From CAYWBI01 sp964456445 (GTDB lineage Bacteria; Calditrichota; Calditrichia; Calditrichales; J004): a stretch of 25,786 nt of DNA. Position 1 is the stretch's first letter. Every line of letters begins with the position of its first letter. Shown one piece after another: positions 1 through 6,989 of this stretch. Below the pieces are notes generated by a model that did not search any database, was not told the origin of the DNA, and saw nothing but the letters and a program-made list of their open reading frames with translations. The position numbers were made by a program, and so were the translations under genes. The stretch is from contig CAYWBI010000036.1 in assembly GCA_964456445.1 (NCBI GenBank), forward strand, positions 1-25,786, written 5' to 3'.

Positions 1-70
1 AATTAATTTGGGTTAAAGGTAAATCCTATGGTCATATGATACGAACTTTAAGTAAGCTATGGTTAATCGA

Positions 71-105
71 AAAGGCCCTGGCTTGTCAGGGCCTTTTTTT
101 GTTTT
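71..105 (+). terminator. Rho-independent terminator or leader attenuator before the cytochrome island
   Basis: Perfect 10-bp stem, aaaggccctg (71-80) with cagggccttt (87-96), a 6-base loop and a run of seven T starting at 94. It most simply ends a gene lying upstream of the window; in-frame stops at 4-6 and 14-16 could be that gene's end. It lies only about 30 bp before the first ATG at 135, which leaves little room for a separate promoter, so it could also act as a leader attenuator for the porin-cytochrome operon. Confidence 0.85.
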
Positions 106-134
106 ATCTTCTAATTTAATGGTTTGAGAATATT

Positions 135-1304
135 ATGAAAAAGGTACTCCTGCTTTTAACCTTGTTACCAATTCTTGCATTCGGGCAATCCCGTATATTC
201 GGTGGGCTTCGGTCTTCACTATACATGACCGGCACCGATCGGGGCAGTGAGAGCTATTATCAGGCACTCACTTTTAATGCGGTTTCAATTGCCGGATTAA
301 ACCTCTCCTTTCATACACATTTAAATGTTTTTAGGGATGGGGTTCCTACCGAATGGTCGTCCCGTATATACAGCGGATACCTTCGCTGGAAGAGCGCCGG
401 CGGGGATTTTGACATCAGGATTGGTCGCCAGTTTTTATACCAGGGGGTTCTTAACGGAAGCTATGATGCTGTTTCCTTCTCAACCAACTTCTTTAACTCA
501 CTAAATCTTAAGCTTTTTAGCGGCCTCATTGTTCCGTTTTCACAAGACTCAAAATTGACCAAGTGGGATGACGGACATTTTTATGGCGGTTATTTTGCCT
601 ATGATTTTTCAAAAAAATTAAAAAGTAATGTAAGTTTTGTTTCCAAAGAACGGGCCGGAAAAAGTTATTGGCAGCAGGTGGGGTTCGCAATTTCCGGTAC
701 TACCAACACTTTGTATTATTTGTTTCAATATGATCACAATTTATTAAGCTCCACGTATCAATCTATCAGGGCCCACTTTTCCTACTACAGCGGGCCATGG
801 ACAATTTCGGCCGATGTCAGCAGTTTAAAACCGAGGATTTATGAAGACTCGTTTTTCTCTATTTTTAAAATAAAAGAGCATCGTCAATTTCGTCTTGCCG
901 CCGAGCGGACTATTGGTGAATACCGGGTTGGCGCACGGTTTGTTGAAACGATACTGCCCAATAATAACAACGCTCAACAGGCCATACTTACGTTTGGCAA
1001 AGAGTGGGGGACGATCGGAATGATTTTTCAATCCGGTTATGCCGGCGATAATATTGGGTTTTATGGCCAGCTAAACTACCCGCTTTTGCAAAATTTATCC
1101 GTCAATTTATATAGCAGCCATTACCGCTTTCAACGCCATTCAATAGAAGTGGAAGAGCAGGCAACATCATTTTCAGCCGGGTTTAACTATCGACCCGTCC
1201 GTAAACTTCAACTAAGCGCTCAATTACAACAGAGTATAAATAATTTTTATACCTCGGATTTCCGGGGCCTGTTAACCTTACACTATAGATTTGAGTATAA
1301 ATGA
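135..1304 (+). CDS. Outer-membrane beta-barrel protein of a porin-cytochrome cluster
   Basis: The 389-residue product begins with a Sec signal peptide (MKKVLLLLTLLPILAFG, cleavage near residue 18). The rest is built of short alternating, aromatic-rich amphipathic strands with polar loops, as in outer-membrane barrels, and it ends in a beta-strand-like LHYRFEYK. No enzymatic motif and no CXXCH is visible. Its stop overlaps the next start by 4 bp (ATGA), so it is translationally coupled to the dodecahaem cytochrome. From that context I infer the barrel that houses or docks the cytochrome in an outer-membrane electron conduit. At 389 residues it could hold roughly 16-18 strands, far fewer than the 26 of MtrB, which is unusual if it truly encloses a cytochrome. 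The alternative is an ordinary substrate porin. The ribosome site is weak (ttgaga, 123-128). Confidence 0.75.
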   Translation: MKKVLLLLTLLPILAFGQSRIFGGLRSSLYMTGTDRGSESYYQALTFNAVSIAGLNLSFHTHLNVFRDGVPTEWSSRIYSGYLRWKSAGGDFDIRIGRQFLYQGVLNGSYDAVSFSTNFFNSLNLKLFSGLIVPFSQDSKLTKWDDGHFYGGYFAYDFSKKLKSNVSFVSKERAGKSYWQQVGFAISGTTNTLYYLFQYDHNLLSSTYQSIRAHFSYYSGPWTISADVSSLKPRIYEDSFFSIFKIKEHRQFRLAAERTIGEYRVGARFVETILPNNNNAQQAILTFGKEWGTIGMIFQSGYAGDNIGFYGQLNYPLLQNLSVNLYSSHYRFQRHSIEVEEQATSFSAGFNYRPVRKLQLSAQLQQSINNFYTSDFRGLLTLHYRFEYK

Positions 1305-2227
1305 TGAAAAATGGAAAAGTTTTTCTTATAATTTTGTTTAGCCTGCTTTGCTGCGGAGCTATTTACGCGCAAGCCCCGGCGGATCAAATTAAATTTTCAC
1401 ATAAATACCATCTTCAGGAAGAAGAACTGGAATGCTCCGATTGCCATGCCGATGTCCAGGAGAGTAAAATTGGCGGCGATGACCTGTTGCCCAATAAAGA
1501 AACATGCGCCAGTTGCCATGATGTTGAAGCAAAAGACAATTGTCAAAAATGTCATACCAACCCGGATGTAGCCAGGGATTTTGCACCCATCAAGACGTAT
1601 AATAAAAAATTTCCACATAACAAACATCTTAGCGCCGGTCTTGAATGTGCCGATTGCCACAGCAATGTAAGTGATGCGGACTATGGTGAAAAAGTTGTCT
1701 TACCCGATATGATTACCTGTATGGGCTGTCATGAGCAAAAACAACAATCCACAAATTGTCGTACCTGCCATGCCATGGATGAAAACCTACGTCCCAAAAC
1801 ACATGGCCTGGATTTTGTACGGGCACATGGTCAACAGGCCCAGTCCCATGCAGTTATGGCAATTAGCCCAAAAACGTGCACAACCTGTCATAAAACATCT
1901 TTTTGCGAAGATTGCCATCAAGGTGAAAACCTATCACGAAAAACGCACCCGTTAAATTTTGAATTTACCCACGCCCTGGAAGCCCGGAGCAATGAAAAAA
2001 ATTGTACGACCTGCCATAGCGACCGCAGCTTCTGTTCATCTTGCCATTTAGAAAACCATGTTATCCCTCAAAATCATACGGCAGGATGGAGTAATAATAT
2101 TCCCGGTGACGGCGGAAGGCATCGTTTTGAAGCGCTGAGTGATTTGGAGAATTGTATGTCCTGCCATGAAGAAAACGCCCAACAAATTTGTCAGACCTGC
2201 CATGTTAGCAAGGGGGTGGTACGATGA
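1301..2227 (+). CDS. Dodecahaem periplasmic c-type cytochrome
   Basis: The 308-residue product has a signal peptide (cleavage near A23, IYA|QA) and twelve CXXCH motifs starting at C45, C69, C81, C116, C140, C153, C193, C202, C235, C245, C285 and C297. The first six haems fall into two tandem trihaem modules (about residues 30-86 and 103-158), each with a leading FxHxxH segment, as in cytochrome c7/c3-type domains. The last six form three two-haem modules, the first two introduced by a TH-x-L-x-F-x-x-x-H-like segment. There is no membrane helix after the signal. It overlaps both neighbours by 4 bp. By position it matches the periplasmic or barrel-inserted cytochrome of porin-cytochrome clusters (MtrA or OmaB role). 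It would carry electrons between the periplasm and the surface lipoprotein. A second in-frame ATG at 1304 is also possible as the start. Confidence 0.9.
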   Translation: MMKNGKVFLIILFSLLCCGAIYAQAPADQIKFSHKYHLQEEELECSDCHADVQESKIGGDDLLPNKETCASCHDVEAKDNCQKCHTNPDVARDFAPIKTYNKKFPHNKHLSAGLECADCHSNVSDADYGEKVVLPDMITCMGCHEQKQQSTNCRTCHAMDENLRPKTHGLDFVRAHGQQAQSHAVMAISPKTCTTCHKTSFCEDCHQGENLSRKTHPLNFEFTHALEARSNEKNCTTCHSDRSFCSSCHLENHVIPQNHTAGWSNNIPGDGGRHRFEALSDLENCMSCHEENAQQICQTCHVSKGVVR

Positions 2228-3222
2228 AAACTATATTGAAACCGGTCCTGATTCTTGCTTCGTGTTTGTTGGCAATAGCTTGCGTAAATGAACGGACGCC
2301 AACCCTGACGTCGGTACATCCTTCAGGCTGGCTGGATAAAACGTCAAATGATTTTCATGGAAAACTGGTGGATGAGAGCAAGACGGCCCCAGAAAGTTGT
2401 CAAAGTTGCCATGGTACAAATTATGAAGGCGGAACCGCGAATGTTTCATGCTATGATTCCAAGTGCCATGCGGCTTATCCGCATGCTGCCGGATTTGCCG
2501 ATTCGACCTCGGAGAATTTTCATCAGAACTATATTCGTTCAACCGCGAACTGGGATATCGTACAATGTCAGGCTTGCCATGGGGTTGATTACAGTGGGGC
2601 AGGCAACGCCGAAAAAAATTGCCTAACATGTCATACACAACCCGATGGGCCCGAGGCATGCAATACCTGTCATGGCAATGCAAATAATCCCGGACCGCCA
2701 AAGGACTTACTGGGCAATACCGCTACAACCTTTATTGGTGTAGGCGCACATCAAACCCACCTGACGGACACAACCTTAACAACCGCCTTTGAACGGGATT
2801 GTAACTTATGCCACAACAAACCCCTTATTTATGCTTCCAACGGACATGTGGACAATGCGCCGCCCCCTGCAGATATAGATTTTGGTTTGTTTGCAAGCGA
2901 TTCCGGTTTGGTCGGGCCCCATTGGGATCACGCATCTGCAAGTTGTTCAAATGTCTATTGTCATGGCAATTTTAAACTTTACCGCGACTCCAGCTCCTAT
3001 ACATTTGGCTATGCAGATTCTGTTATCAGCGGAAACAATGTAACCATGAAATGGACGGAAGTCGGAACCGGCCAGGCTGCCTGTGGTACATGCCATGGTC
3101 TTCCACCAACGGGACATGTTGCAAGCACAACTTGCAATGTATGCCATCCAAGGGTTGTGGATTCTGATATGAAAATTATAAATAAAAAACTGCATATTAA
3201 CGGACATGCAGATGTCTTTTGA
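2224..3222 (+). CDS. Nonahaem outer-membrane lipoprotein cytochrome with CX4CH sites
   Basis: The 332-residue product starts with a lipoprotein signal; the modified cysteine is C20 (LLAIAC) or, less likely, C14 (LASC). Seven CXXCH sites (C59, C115, C133, C146, C193, C287, C304) and two CX4CH sites (C76 CYDSKCH, C241 CSNVYCH) give nine haems. The C-terminal part, CSNVYCH followed by a tryptophan and then CGTCHGLPPTGH, matches the CxxxxCH/CXXCH motif family described in Geobacter outer-membrane cytochromes. Residues 42-82 and 97-137 look like diverged repeats (NDFH or ENFH, then QSCHG or QACHG). It is the last gene of the three-gene overlapping operon. By analogy with OmcB it would be the surface-exposed terminal cytochrome. 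Orientation on the membrane is inference. A multihaem lipoprotein facing the periplasm is the alternative. Confidence 0.88.
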   Translation: MKTILKPVLILASCLLAIACVNERTPTLTSVHPSGWLDKTSNDFHGKLVDESKTAPESCQSCHGTNYEGGTANVSCYDSKCHAAYPHAAGFADSTSENFHQNYIRSTANWDIVQCQACHGVDYSGAGNAEKNCLTCHTQPDGPEACNTCHGNANNPGPPKDLLGNTATTFIGVGAHQTHLTDTTLTTAFERDCNLCHNKPLIYASNGHVDNAPPPADIDFGLFASDSGLVGPHWDHASASCSNVYCHGNFKLYRDSSSYTFGYADSVISGNNVTMKWTEVGTGQAACGTCHGLPPTGHVASTTCNVCHPRVVDSDMKIINKKLHINGHADVF

Positions 3223-3395
3223 TACATTATTAGTGATACGGCATTCGATGTAAAATTTTTGTTAAGAAAGATTATACACTTTTTCGGAACAAATTTGCTT
3301 GAGCAAATATTTTTAGTAGATGATTCGTACTGGTTGATATCTGTAATATGGTCAAATTTTGTCTTAATTAATATTTACAATAATGGGAAATTAAT
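3223..3395 (+). promoter_or_regulatory. AT-rich gap with an FNR/CRP-like palindrome
   Basis: This 173-bp gap separates the porin-cytochrome genes from the Rieske gene. It holds a perfect 14-base palindrome, TTTGC-TTGA-GCAAA (3294-3307), extended to ATTTGC/GCAAAT and followed by attttta. Its half-site spacing is that of FNR/CRP-family operators (5-N4-5), which would suit an anaerobic respiration operon, but the half-sites differ from TTGAT. The same repeat could be a weak terminator for the upstream operon. A possible TTGATA (-35-like) is at 3334-3339 with no convincing -10 partner. Confidence 0.4.
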
Positions 3396-3833
3396 ATGGG
3401 CGTAACACGTAAGAAATTTATTGATTATTTGCTCGGTGGAAGTCTTATTGCCTGGCTGGGCAGTATTTTTTACCCCGTGGCAGCATATCTTGTTCCCCCC
3501 GCAGTGCCGGCATCAAATGTGAACTCCGTTAAGGCAGGTGCGGTAAAAGATTTTGAGCCGAACAGTGGGAAAATTATTAAATTTGGACGTAAACCGGTAA
3601 TACTTGTTCGTAAATCTAACGGTGAATTCACGGCTCTTTCGGCCGTATGTACACATCTGGATTGTATTGTGCAGTACAAAAACGATACAAAACAGATATA
3701 TTGTGCCTGTCATAATGGTTTGTACGACCTTAATGGAAAGAATATATCCGGCCCGCCGCCTCGCCCTCTGGCCAAGTATGATGTGAATATTGTACAGGAC
3801 GAAGTGATAATCAGTAAACCGAAGCAAGTATAG
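3396..3833 (+). CDS. Rieske [2Fe-2S] subunit of a quinol:cytochrome c complex
   Basis: The 145-residue protein has an N-terminal anchor (about residues 12-34) preceded by TRKKFIDYL, a Tat-like signal with RK in place of RR. The Rieske signature is complete. CTHLDC gives cluster ligands C85 and H87, CACH gives C103 and H106, and C90 and C105 form the structural disulfide. SGPPPRPL (residues 118-125) is the conserved proline loop next to the cluster. The ATG follows GGGAA by six bases. The gene lies 10 bp before cytochrome b. In the complex it would take one electron from menaquinol at the Qo site and pass it to the multihaem cytochrome encoded two genes downstream. The protein is short but within the range of bacterial QcrA/PetC forms. 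Confidence 0.93.
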   Translation: MGVTRKKFIDYLLGGSLIAWLGSIFYPVAAYLVPPAVPASNVNSVKAGAVKDFEPNSGKIIKFGRKPVILVRKSNGEFTALSAVCTHLDCIVQYKNDTKQIYCACHNGLYDLNGKNISGPPPRPLAKYDVNIVQDEVIISKPKQV

Positions 3834-3843
3834 GTGGAGAAAA

Positions 3844-4914
3844 ATGAAATCTAAGTTATTTACATGGTTTGATAAGCGATATGATCTTTCACCGGTTTTA
3901 AATTTCATGTCGCATAAGACGGTACCCGTCCATAAGCATAGTATTTGGTACTATATGGGTGGGGTTACACTTTTTTTGTTTATTGTTCAGGCCATCAGTG
4001 GGATTTTACTCGTACTTTATTATCAGCCCGGCGTTGATACGGCTTACGAAAGCGTTCATTTCTTGATGACAAAGGTGCAGTTTGGCTGGTTGATACGACA
4101 GATACACGGCTGGGCCGCGAATTTGATGATTTTCTTTGTTTTTATACACATGTTTAGCGTTTTCTTTACCAAAGCATTTAGGGCGCCCCGCGAGCTAACC
4201 TGGATAACAGGTATGTTTCTGATGTTTATTGCCATGGGGGCGGGCTTTAGCGGTTATTTACTTCCCTGGAACGAATTGGCGTTTTTCGCAACAAAGGTTG
4301 GAACGGATATCGCAGGGGCTGTTCCTGGAATTGGCGAAGCTGTGAAGATACTTCTTCGCGGTGGTGAAGATGTTACCGGTGCGACATTATCACGTTTTTA
4401 TGCATTCCATGTTGCGCTCATCCCGGCCCTCCTGGCTGTAATGCTGGGTGTGCATCTGCTTTTTGTACAACGACAGGGAATGCATGAGCCGGACCATTTT
4501 AAAGCATTGCCGGAAGACAAGAAAAAAGTAATACCATTTTTCCCAAATTTTATGCTAAGAGACGCTTTGTTGTGGTTGGTTGTTCTCAATATTCTTGCAT
4601 ATTTGGCCTTGTTTTTTCCGTGGGAGCTTGGATTAAAAGCCGATGCATTTGCTTCGGCGCCCATAGGGATAAAACCGGAATGGTATTTTATGTTTATGTT
4701 TCAGACTCTAAAATTTATACCTGCCCATGTCTGGTTTATGGAAGGCGAAATACTTGGAATTCTTGGGTTTGGAGTTTTAGGCTTGGCCTGGTTACTTGTC
4801 CCGTTCTGGGAGATTAAAGATAAACCCGGTAGCAAATATGGTCCAATGACCGTTATAGGAATTATCGCGGTTGTATATATCATTATACTTACCATACTCG
4901 GTTATGTATTGTAA
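3844..4914 (+). CDS. Cytochrome b subunit of a bc-type complex
   Basis: The 356-residue membrane protein has about eight helices. Haem ligands are H88 and H102 in one helix (spacing 14) and H189 and H204 in another (spacing 15). The 15-residue spacing in the second pair resembles cytochrome b6 and many anaerobe b subunits rather than mitochondrial-type bc1. The Qo-site motif PEWY is present at residues 278-281. Both the b6-like N-terminal half and the subunit IV-like half lie in one chain, which is slightly shorter than usual fused cytochrome b. A good ribosome site (ggtggag) precedes the ATG, 10 bp after the Rieske stop. With the intact Rieske protein and PEWY site, a normal bifurcating Q-cycle is expected, so quinol oxidation would be electrogenic. 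Confidence 0.93.
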   Translation: MKSKLFTWFDKRYDLSPVLNFMSHKTVPVHKHSIWYYMGGVTLFLFIVQAISGILLVLYYQPGVDTAYESVHFLMTKVQFGWLIRQIHGWAANLMIFFVFIHMFSVFFTKAFRAPRELTWITGMFLMFIAMGAGFSGYLLPWNELAFFATKVGTDIAGAVPGIGEAVKILLRGGEDVTGATLSRFYAFHVALIPALLAVMLGVHLLFVQRQGMHEPDHFKALPEDKKKVIPFFPNFMLRDALLWLVVLNILAYLALFFPWELGLKADAFASAPIGIKPEWYFMFMFQTLKFIPAHVWFMEGEILGILGFGVLGLAWLLVPFWEIKDKPGSKYGPMTVIGIIAVVYIIILTILGYVL

Positions 4915-4927
4915 AGGTGGAACAAAT

Positions 4928-6268
4928 ATGAAAGTGACTCAATCAATTAGTAAAATATTTTTAGGCGCTGTTATAATCTCTTTTGTTCTGTTATTTAGCA
5001 ATTCAGCCATGGCGCTGGAAACAGACACGGATTCCTCCCGGAACGATAGTGTGTCTGCTACCGTAAAAAAGAACATCTATGATAAACTTCCAAAAGATGA
5101 TACCTGCATCTCCTGCCATATAAAAGAAGATGAGATGCCGGAAGGGTTTAGCCAAAACGATATCCATATGCAAAATGGATTGTCCTGTGTTGGCTGTCAT
5201 GGAGGCGATAATACCGCCGATGATGAAGACGTAGCCATGAACGAGGATATTGGTTTTACCGGCGCACCGGATGCTGCGGATATACCTAAAATGTGCGGTA
5301 AGTGCCATTCGGATATTAATTTTATGCGTAAGTTCAATCCACGCATGGAAACCGATCAGGTTGAACAATATTTTCAGAGTGTACATGGGAAAAAATTGAA
5401 ACATGGGGATGAAAATGTCGCCACATGCGCCAGTTGCCATACGGCCCATGGGATTATGAAACCGAATGACCCGCGTTCATCTGTATATGCCTTAAACGTA
5501 CCCAAGACCTGTAATAAATGTCATGGGGACGCAGATTATATGGCCGGTTATAAAATCCCAACCGATCAATATGAAAAGTATGCCCATAGTGTTCATGGTA
5601 TAGCATTGCTGGAAAGACAGGATACGGGCGCCCCTGCCTGTAATGATTGTCATGGCAACCATGGTGCGACCCCTCCGGGTGTAAATTCGGTTATAAATGT
5701 TTGCGGGTCCTGTCATGTACAGAACGAAACGTTTTTTAATGAATCGAAAATGGCGGTGAAATGGAAACAGAAGGATAAACATGCTTGTATCGAATGCCAT
5801 GGACACCATGCGATAGCGAAGCCAACCGACAATTTTGTGGGCACATCAAAAAAAGCTGTTTGTGTCGATTGTCATGACAAGGGGGATAAAGGATTTTTGG
5901 TTGCCGATTCCATACATGTATTGCTTAATCAAGCTTCGGTTTTGTATGATTCCGCACAGGCCGTAAAGGAGAACGTTGTTATTGTTGGGATGGATGATGT
6001 TGAATTGGGTTTTATTTTGCAGGATGCGCACCAGGCCATTGTACACGCGCGAACAACGGTGCATACTTTTACACCCGTCATGGTTAAAGAAAAAACCGAT
6101 GAGGCCGTAAAGAATGCACAGGCTGCAATTGCATTGGGCAAAAAGGAATTGGATGATTATTCTTATCGACGTTTTGGTTTAGGGATTTCAACACTTATAA
6201 TTACCCTATTAGTAATCGTTCTGTTTTTTAAGATAAAATCAATCGAAAAAGAGCAGGCGAATCAGTAA
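4928..6268 (+). CDS. Membrane-anchored nonahaem c-type cytochrome of the bc complex
   Basis: I start this gene at ATG 4928, which follows AAAGGTGG and begins a clear signal peptide (cleavage near residue 29, AMA|LE); the frame is open upstream to 4871 but runs inside cytochrome b. The 446-residue product has nine CXXCH sites starting at C60, C87, C123, C167, C195, C238, C259, C287 and C312. Several are of the form CxxCHGxHG. A helical, haem-free region (about 325-410) leads to a single C-terminal membrane helix (about 416-436) and a short charged tail. It lies 13 bp after cytochrome b. It therefore occupies the place of cytochrome c1 and would accept electrons from the Rieske centre and relay them along the periplasmic face. 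The family is related to cytochrome c3 / NapC-NrfH-neighbour cytochromes but I cannot name it more exactly. Confidence 0.9.
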   Translation: MKVTQSISKIFLGAVIISFVLLFSNSAMALETDTDSSRNDSVSATVKKNIYDKLPKDDTCISCHIKEDEMPEGFSQNDIHMQNGLSCVGCHGGDNTADDEDVAMNEDIGFTGAPDAADIPKMCGKCHSDINFMRKFNPRMETDQVEQYFQSVHGKKLKHGDENVATCASCHTAHGIMKPNDPRSSVYALNVPKTCNKCHGDADYMAGYKIPTDQYEKYAHSVHGIALLERQDTGAPACNDCHGNHGATPPGVNSVINVCGSCHVQNETFFNESKMAVKWKQKDKHACIECHGHHAIAKPTDNFVGTSKKAVCVDCHDKGDKGFLVADSIHVLLNQASVLYDSAQAVKENVVIVGMDDVELGFILQDAHQAIVHARTTVHTFTPVMVKEKTDEAVKNAQAAIALGKKELDDYSYRRFGLGISTLIITLLVIVLFFKIKSIEKEQANQ

Positions 6269-6291
6269 AATCTTAAAAGAGGAGAGTTGTC

Positions 6292-6849
6292 ATGTTCAAA
6301 CACAAATTTTTTATGTCCTTCATGCTGCTGTTTTTATCACTTGCATTTGTTGGGAATTTATCTGCCCAACAGAGAAAATTTGTCGGTACAAACAAATGTA
6401 AAATGTGCCATAAAAAAGCCAAAAATGGCGAACAATTTAAAATCTGGAAAAACTCCGCCCATGCAAAGGCATTTGCCACATTAGCGAGTGATGAAGCAAA
6501 AAAAATCGCTAAAAAAGCGGGTATTGCAGATCCACAAAAATCGGATAAATGTCTTAAGTGCCATGTAACCGCCTATAATGTGGACAAAAAATATCTTGGT
6601 AAAAAATACAAAGCATCCGATGGCGTTGGCTGTGAATCATGCCATGGGGCAGGCGGTGATTATTATAAAAAGAAAACCATGAAAGCTGTTGCGGCTAATA
6701 AAATAAAGCCGGCTAGTGTAGGATTGACCATACCGGACGAGAAGACCTGTGTTACATGTCATAATGATGAGAGTCCAAGTTATAAAAAATTTGATTTTAA
6801 AAAATATTTTGCAAAGATAAAACACGCCATACCGGATAAAAAGAAATAA
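6292..6849 (+). CDS. Tetrahaem cytochrome c554-like protein
   Basis: The 185-residue product has a signal peptide (cleavage near residue 25, LSA|QQ) and four CXXCH motifs at C36, C87, C114 and C153. The opening FVGTNKCKMCH, followed by a W-x-x-S-x-H-A-x-A segment around residues 52-60, is typical of the cytochrome c554 family, the partner of hydroxylamine oxidoreductase in ammonia oxidisers. The mature protein is very lysine-rich, particularly at its C-terminus, so it is probably basic and could dock to acidic partners. It is preceded by a strong GAGGAG site and followed at once by a terminator, making it the last gene of the bc-complex unit. I infer a soluble periplasmic shuttle between the nonahaem cytochrome and either Nap or the octahaem enzyme at 12833. 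Confidence 0.88.
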   Translation: MFKHKFFMSFMLLFLSLAFVGNLSAQQRKFVGTNKCKMCHKKAKNGEQFKIWKNSAHAKAFATLASDEAKKIAKKAGIADPQKSDKCLKCHVTAYNVDKKYLGKKYKASDGVGCESCHGAGGDYYKKKTMKAVAANKIKPASVGLTIPDEKTCVTCHNDESPSYKKFDFKKYFAKIKHAIPDKKK

Positions 6850-6861
6850 GCTAAACCATTT

Positions 6862-6899
6862 AAGCCCACTTGAAGTTTTTATAAAGTGGGCTTATTTTT
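6862..6899 (+). terminator. Rho-independent terminator after the c554-like gene
   Basis: Perfect 10-bp stem, aagcccactt (6862-6871) with aagtgggctt (6884-6893), a 12-base loop and a run of six T right after. It separates the bc-complex unit from the nap unit. The 90 bp that follow, before napA, contain further small inverted repeats (aagac/gtctt and aaagtc/gacttt) and must hold the nap promoter, which I cannot place firmly. Confidence 0.88.
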
Positions 6900-6989
6900 T
6901 ATGCCCATAAAAGACAAAAAAGTCTTATTCGGTACGGCTTTGTCCGACTTTAAAAGAGCTAAATATCTTTAAGAAAAAGAAGAAGTTTT

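Noticed and set aside
3..119. Open frame through the first terminator, as if an upstream gene ended near 119
   Set aside because: A perfect terminator hairpin with a T run lies inside it and the peptide shows no family features; ends at 4-6 or 14-16 in other frames are more likely.
2231..2701. 156-codon minus-strand frame opposite the nonahaem lipoprotein
   Set aside because: It is a shadow of a strongly supported multihaem gene; repeated CXXCH codons keep the opposite strand open, and its product has no recognisable features.
4871..4927. Longer start of the nonahaem cytochrome inside cytochrome b
   Set aside because: The extension would precede a complete signal peptide and overlap cytochrome b; ATG 4928 has a good ribosome site.
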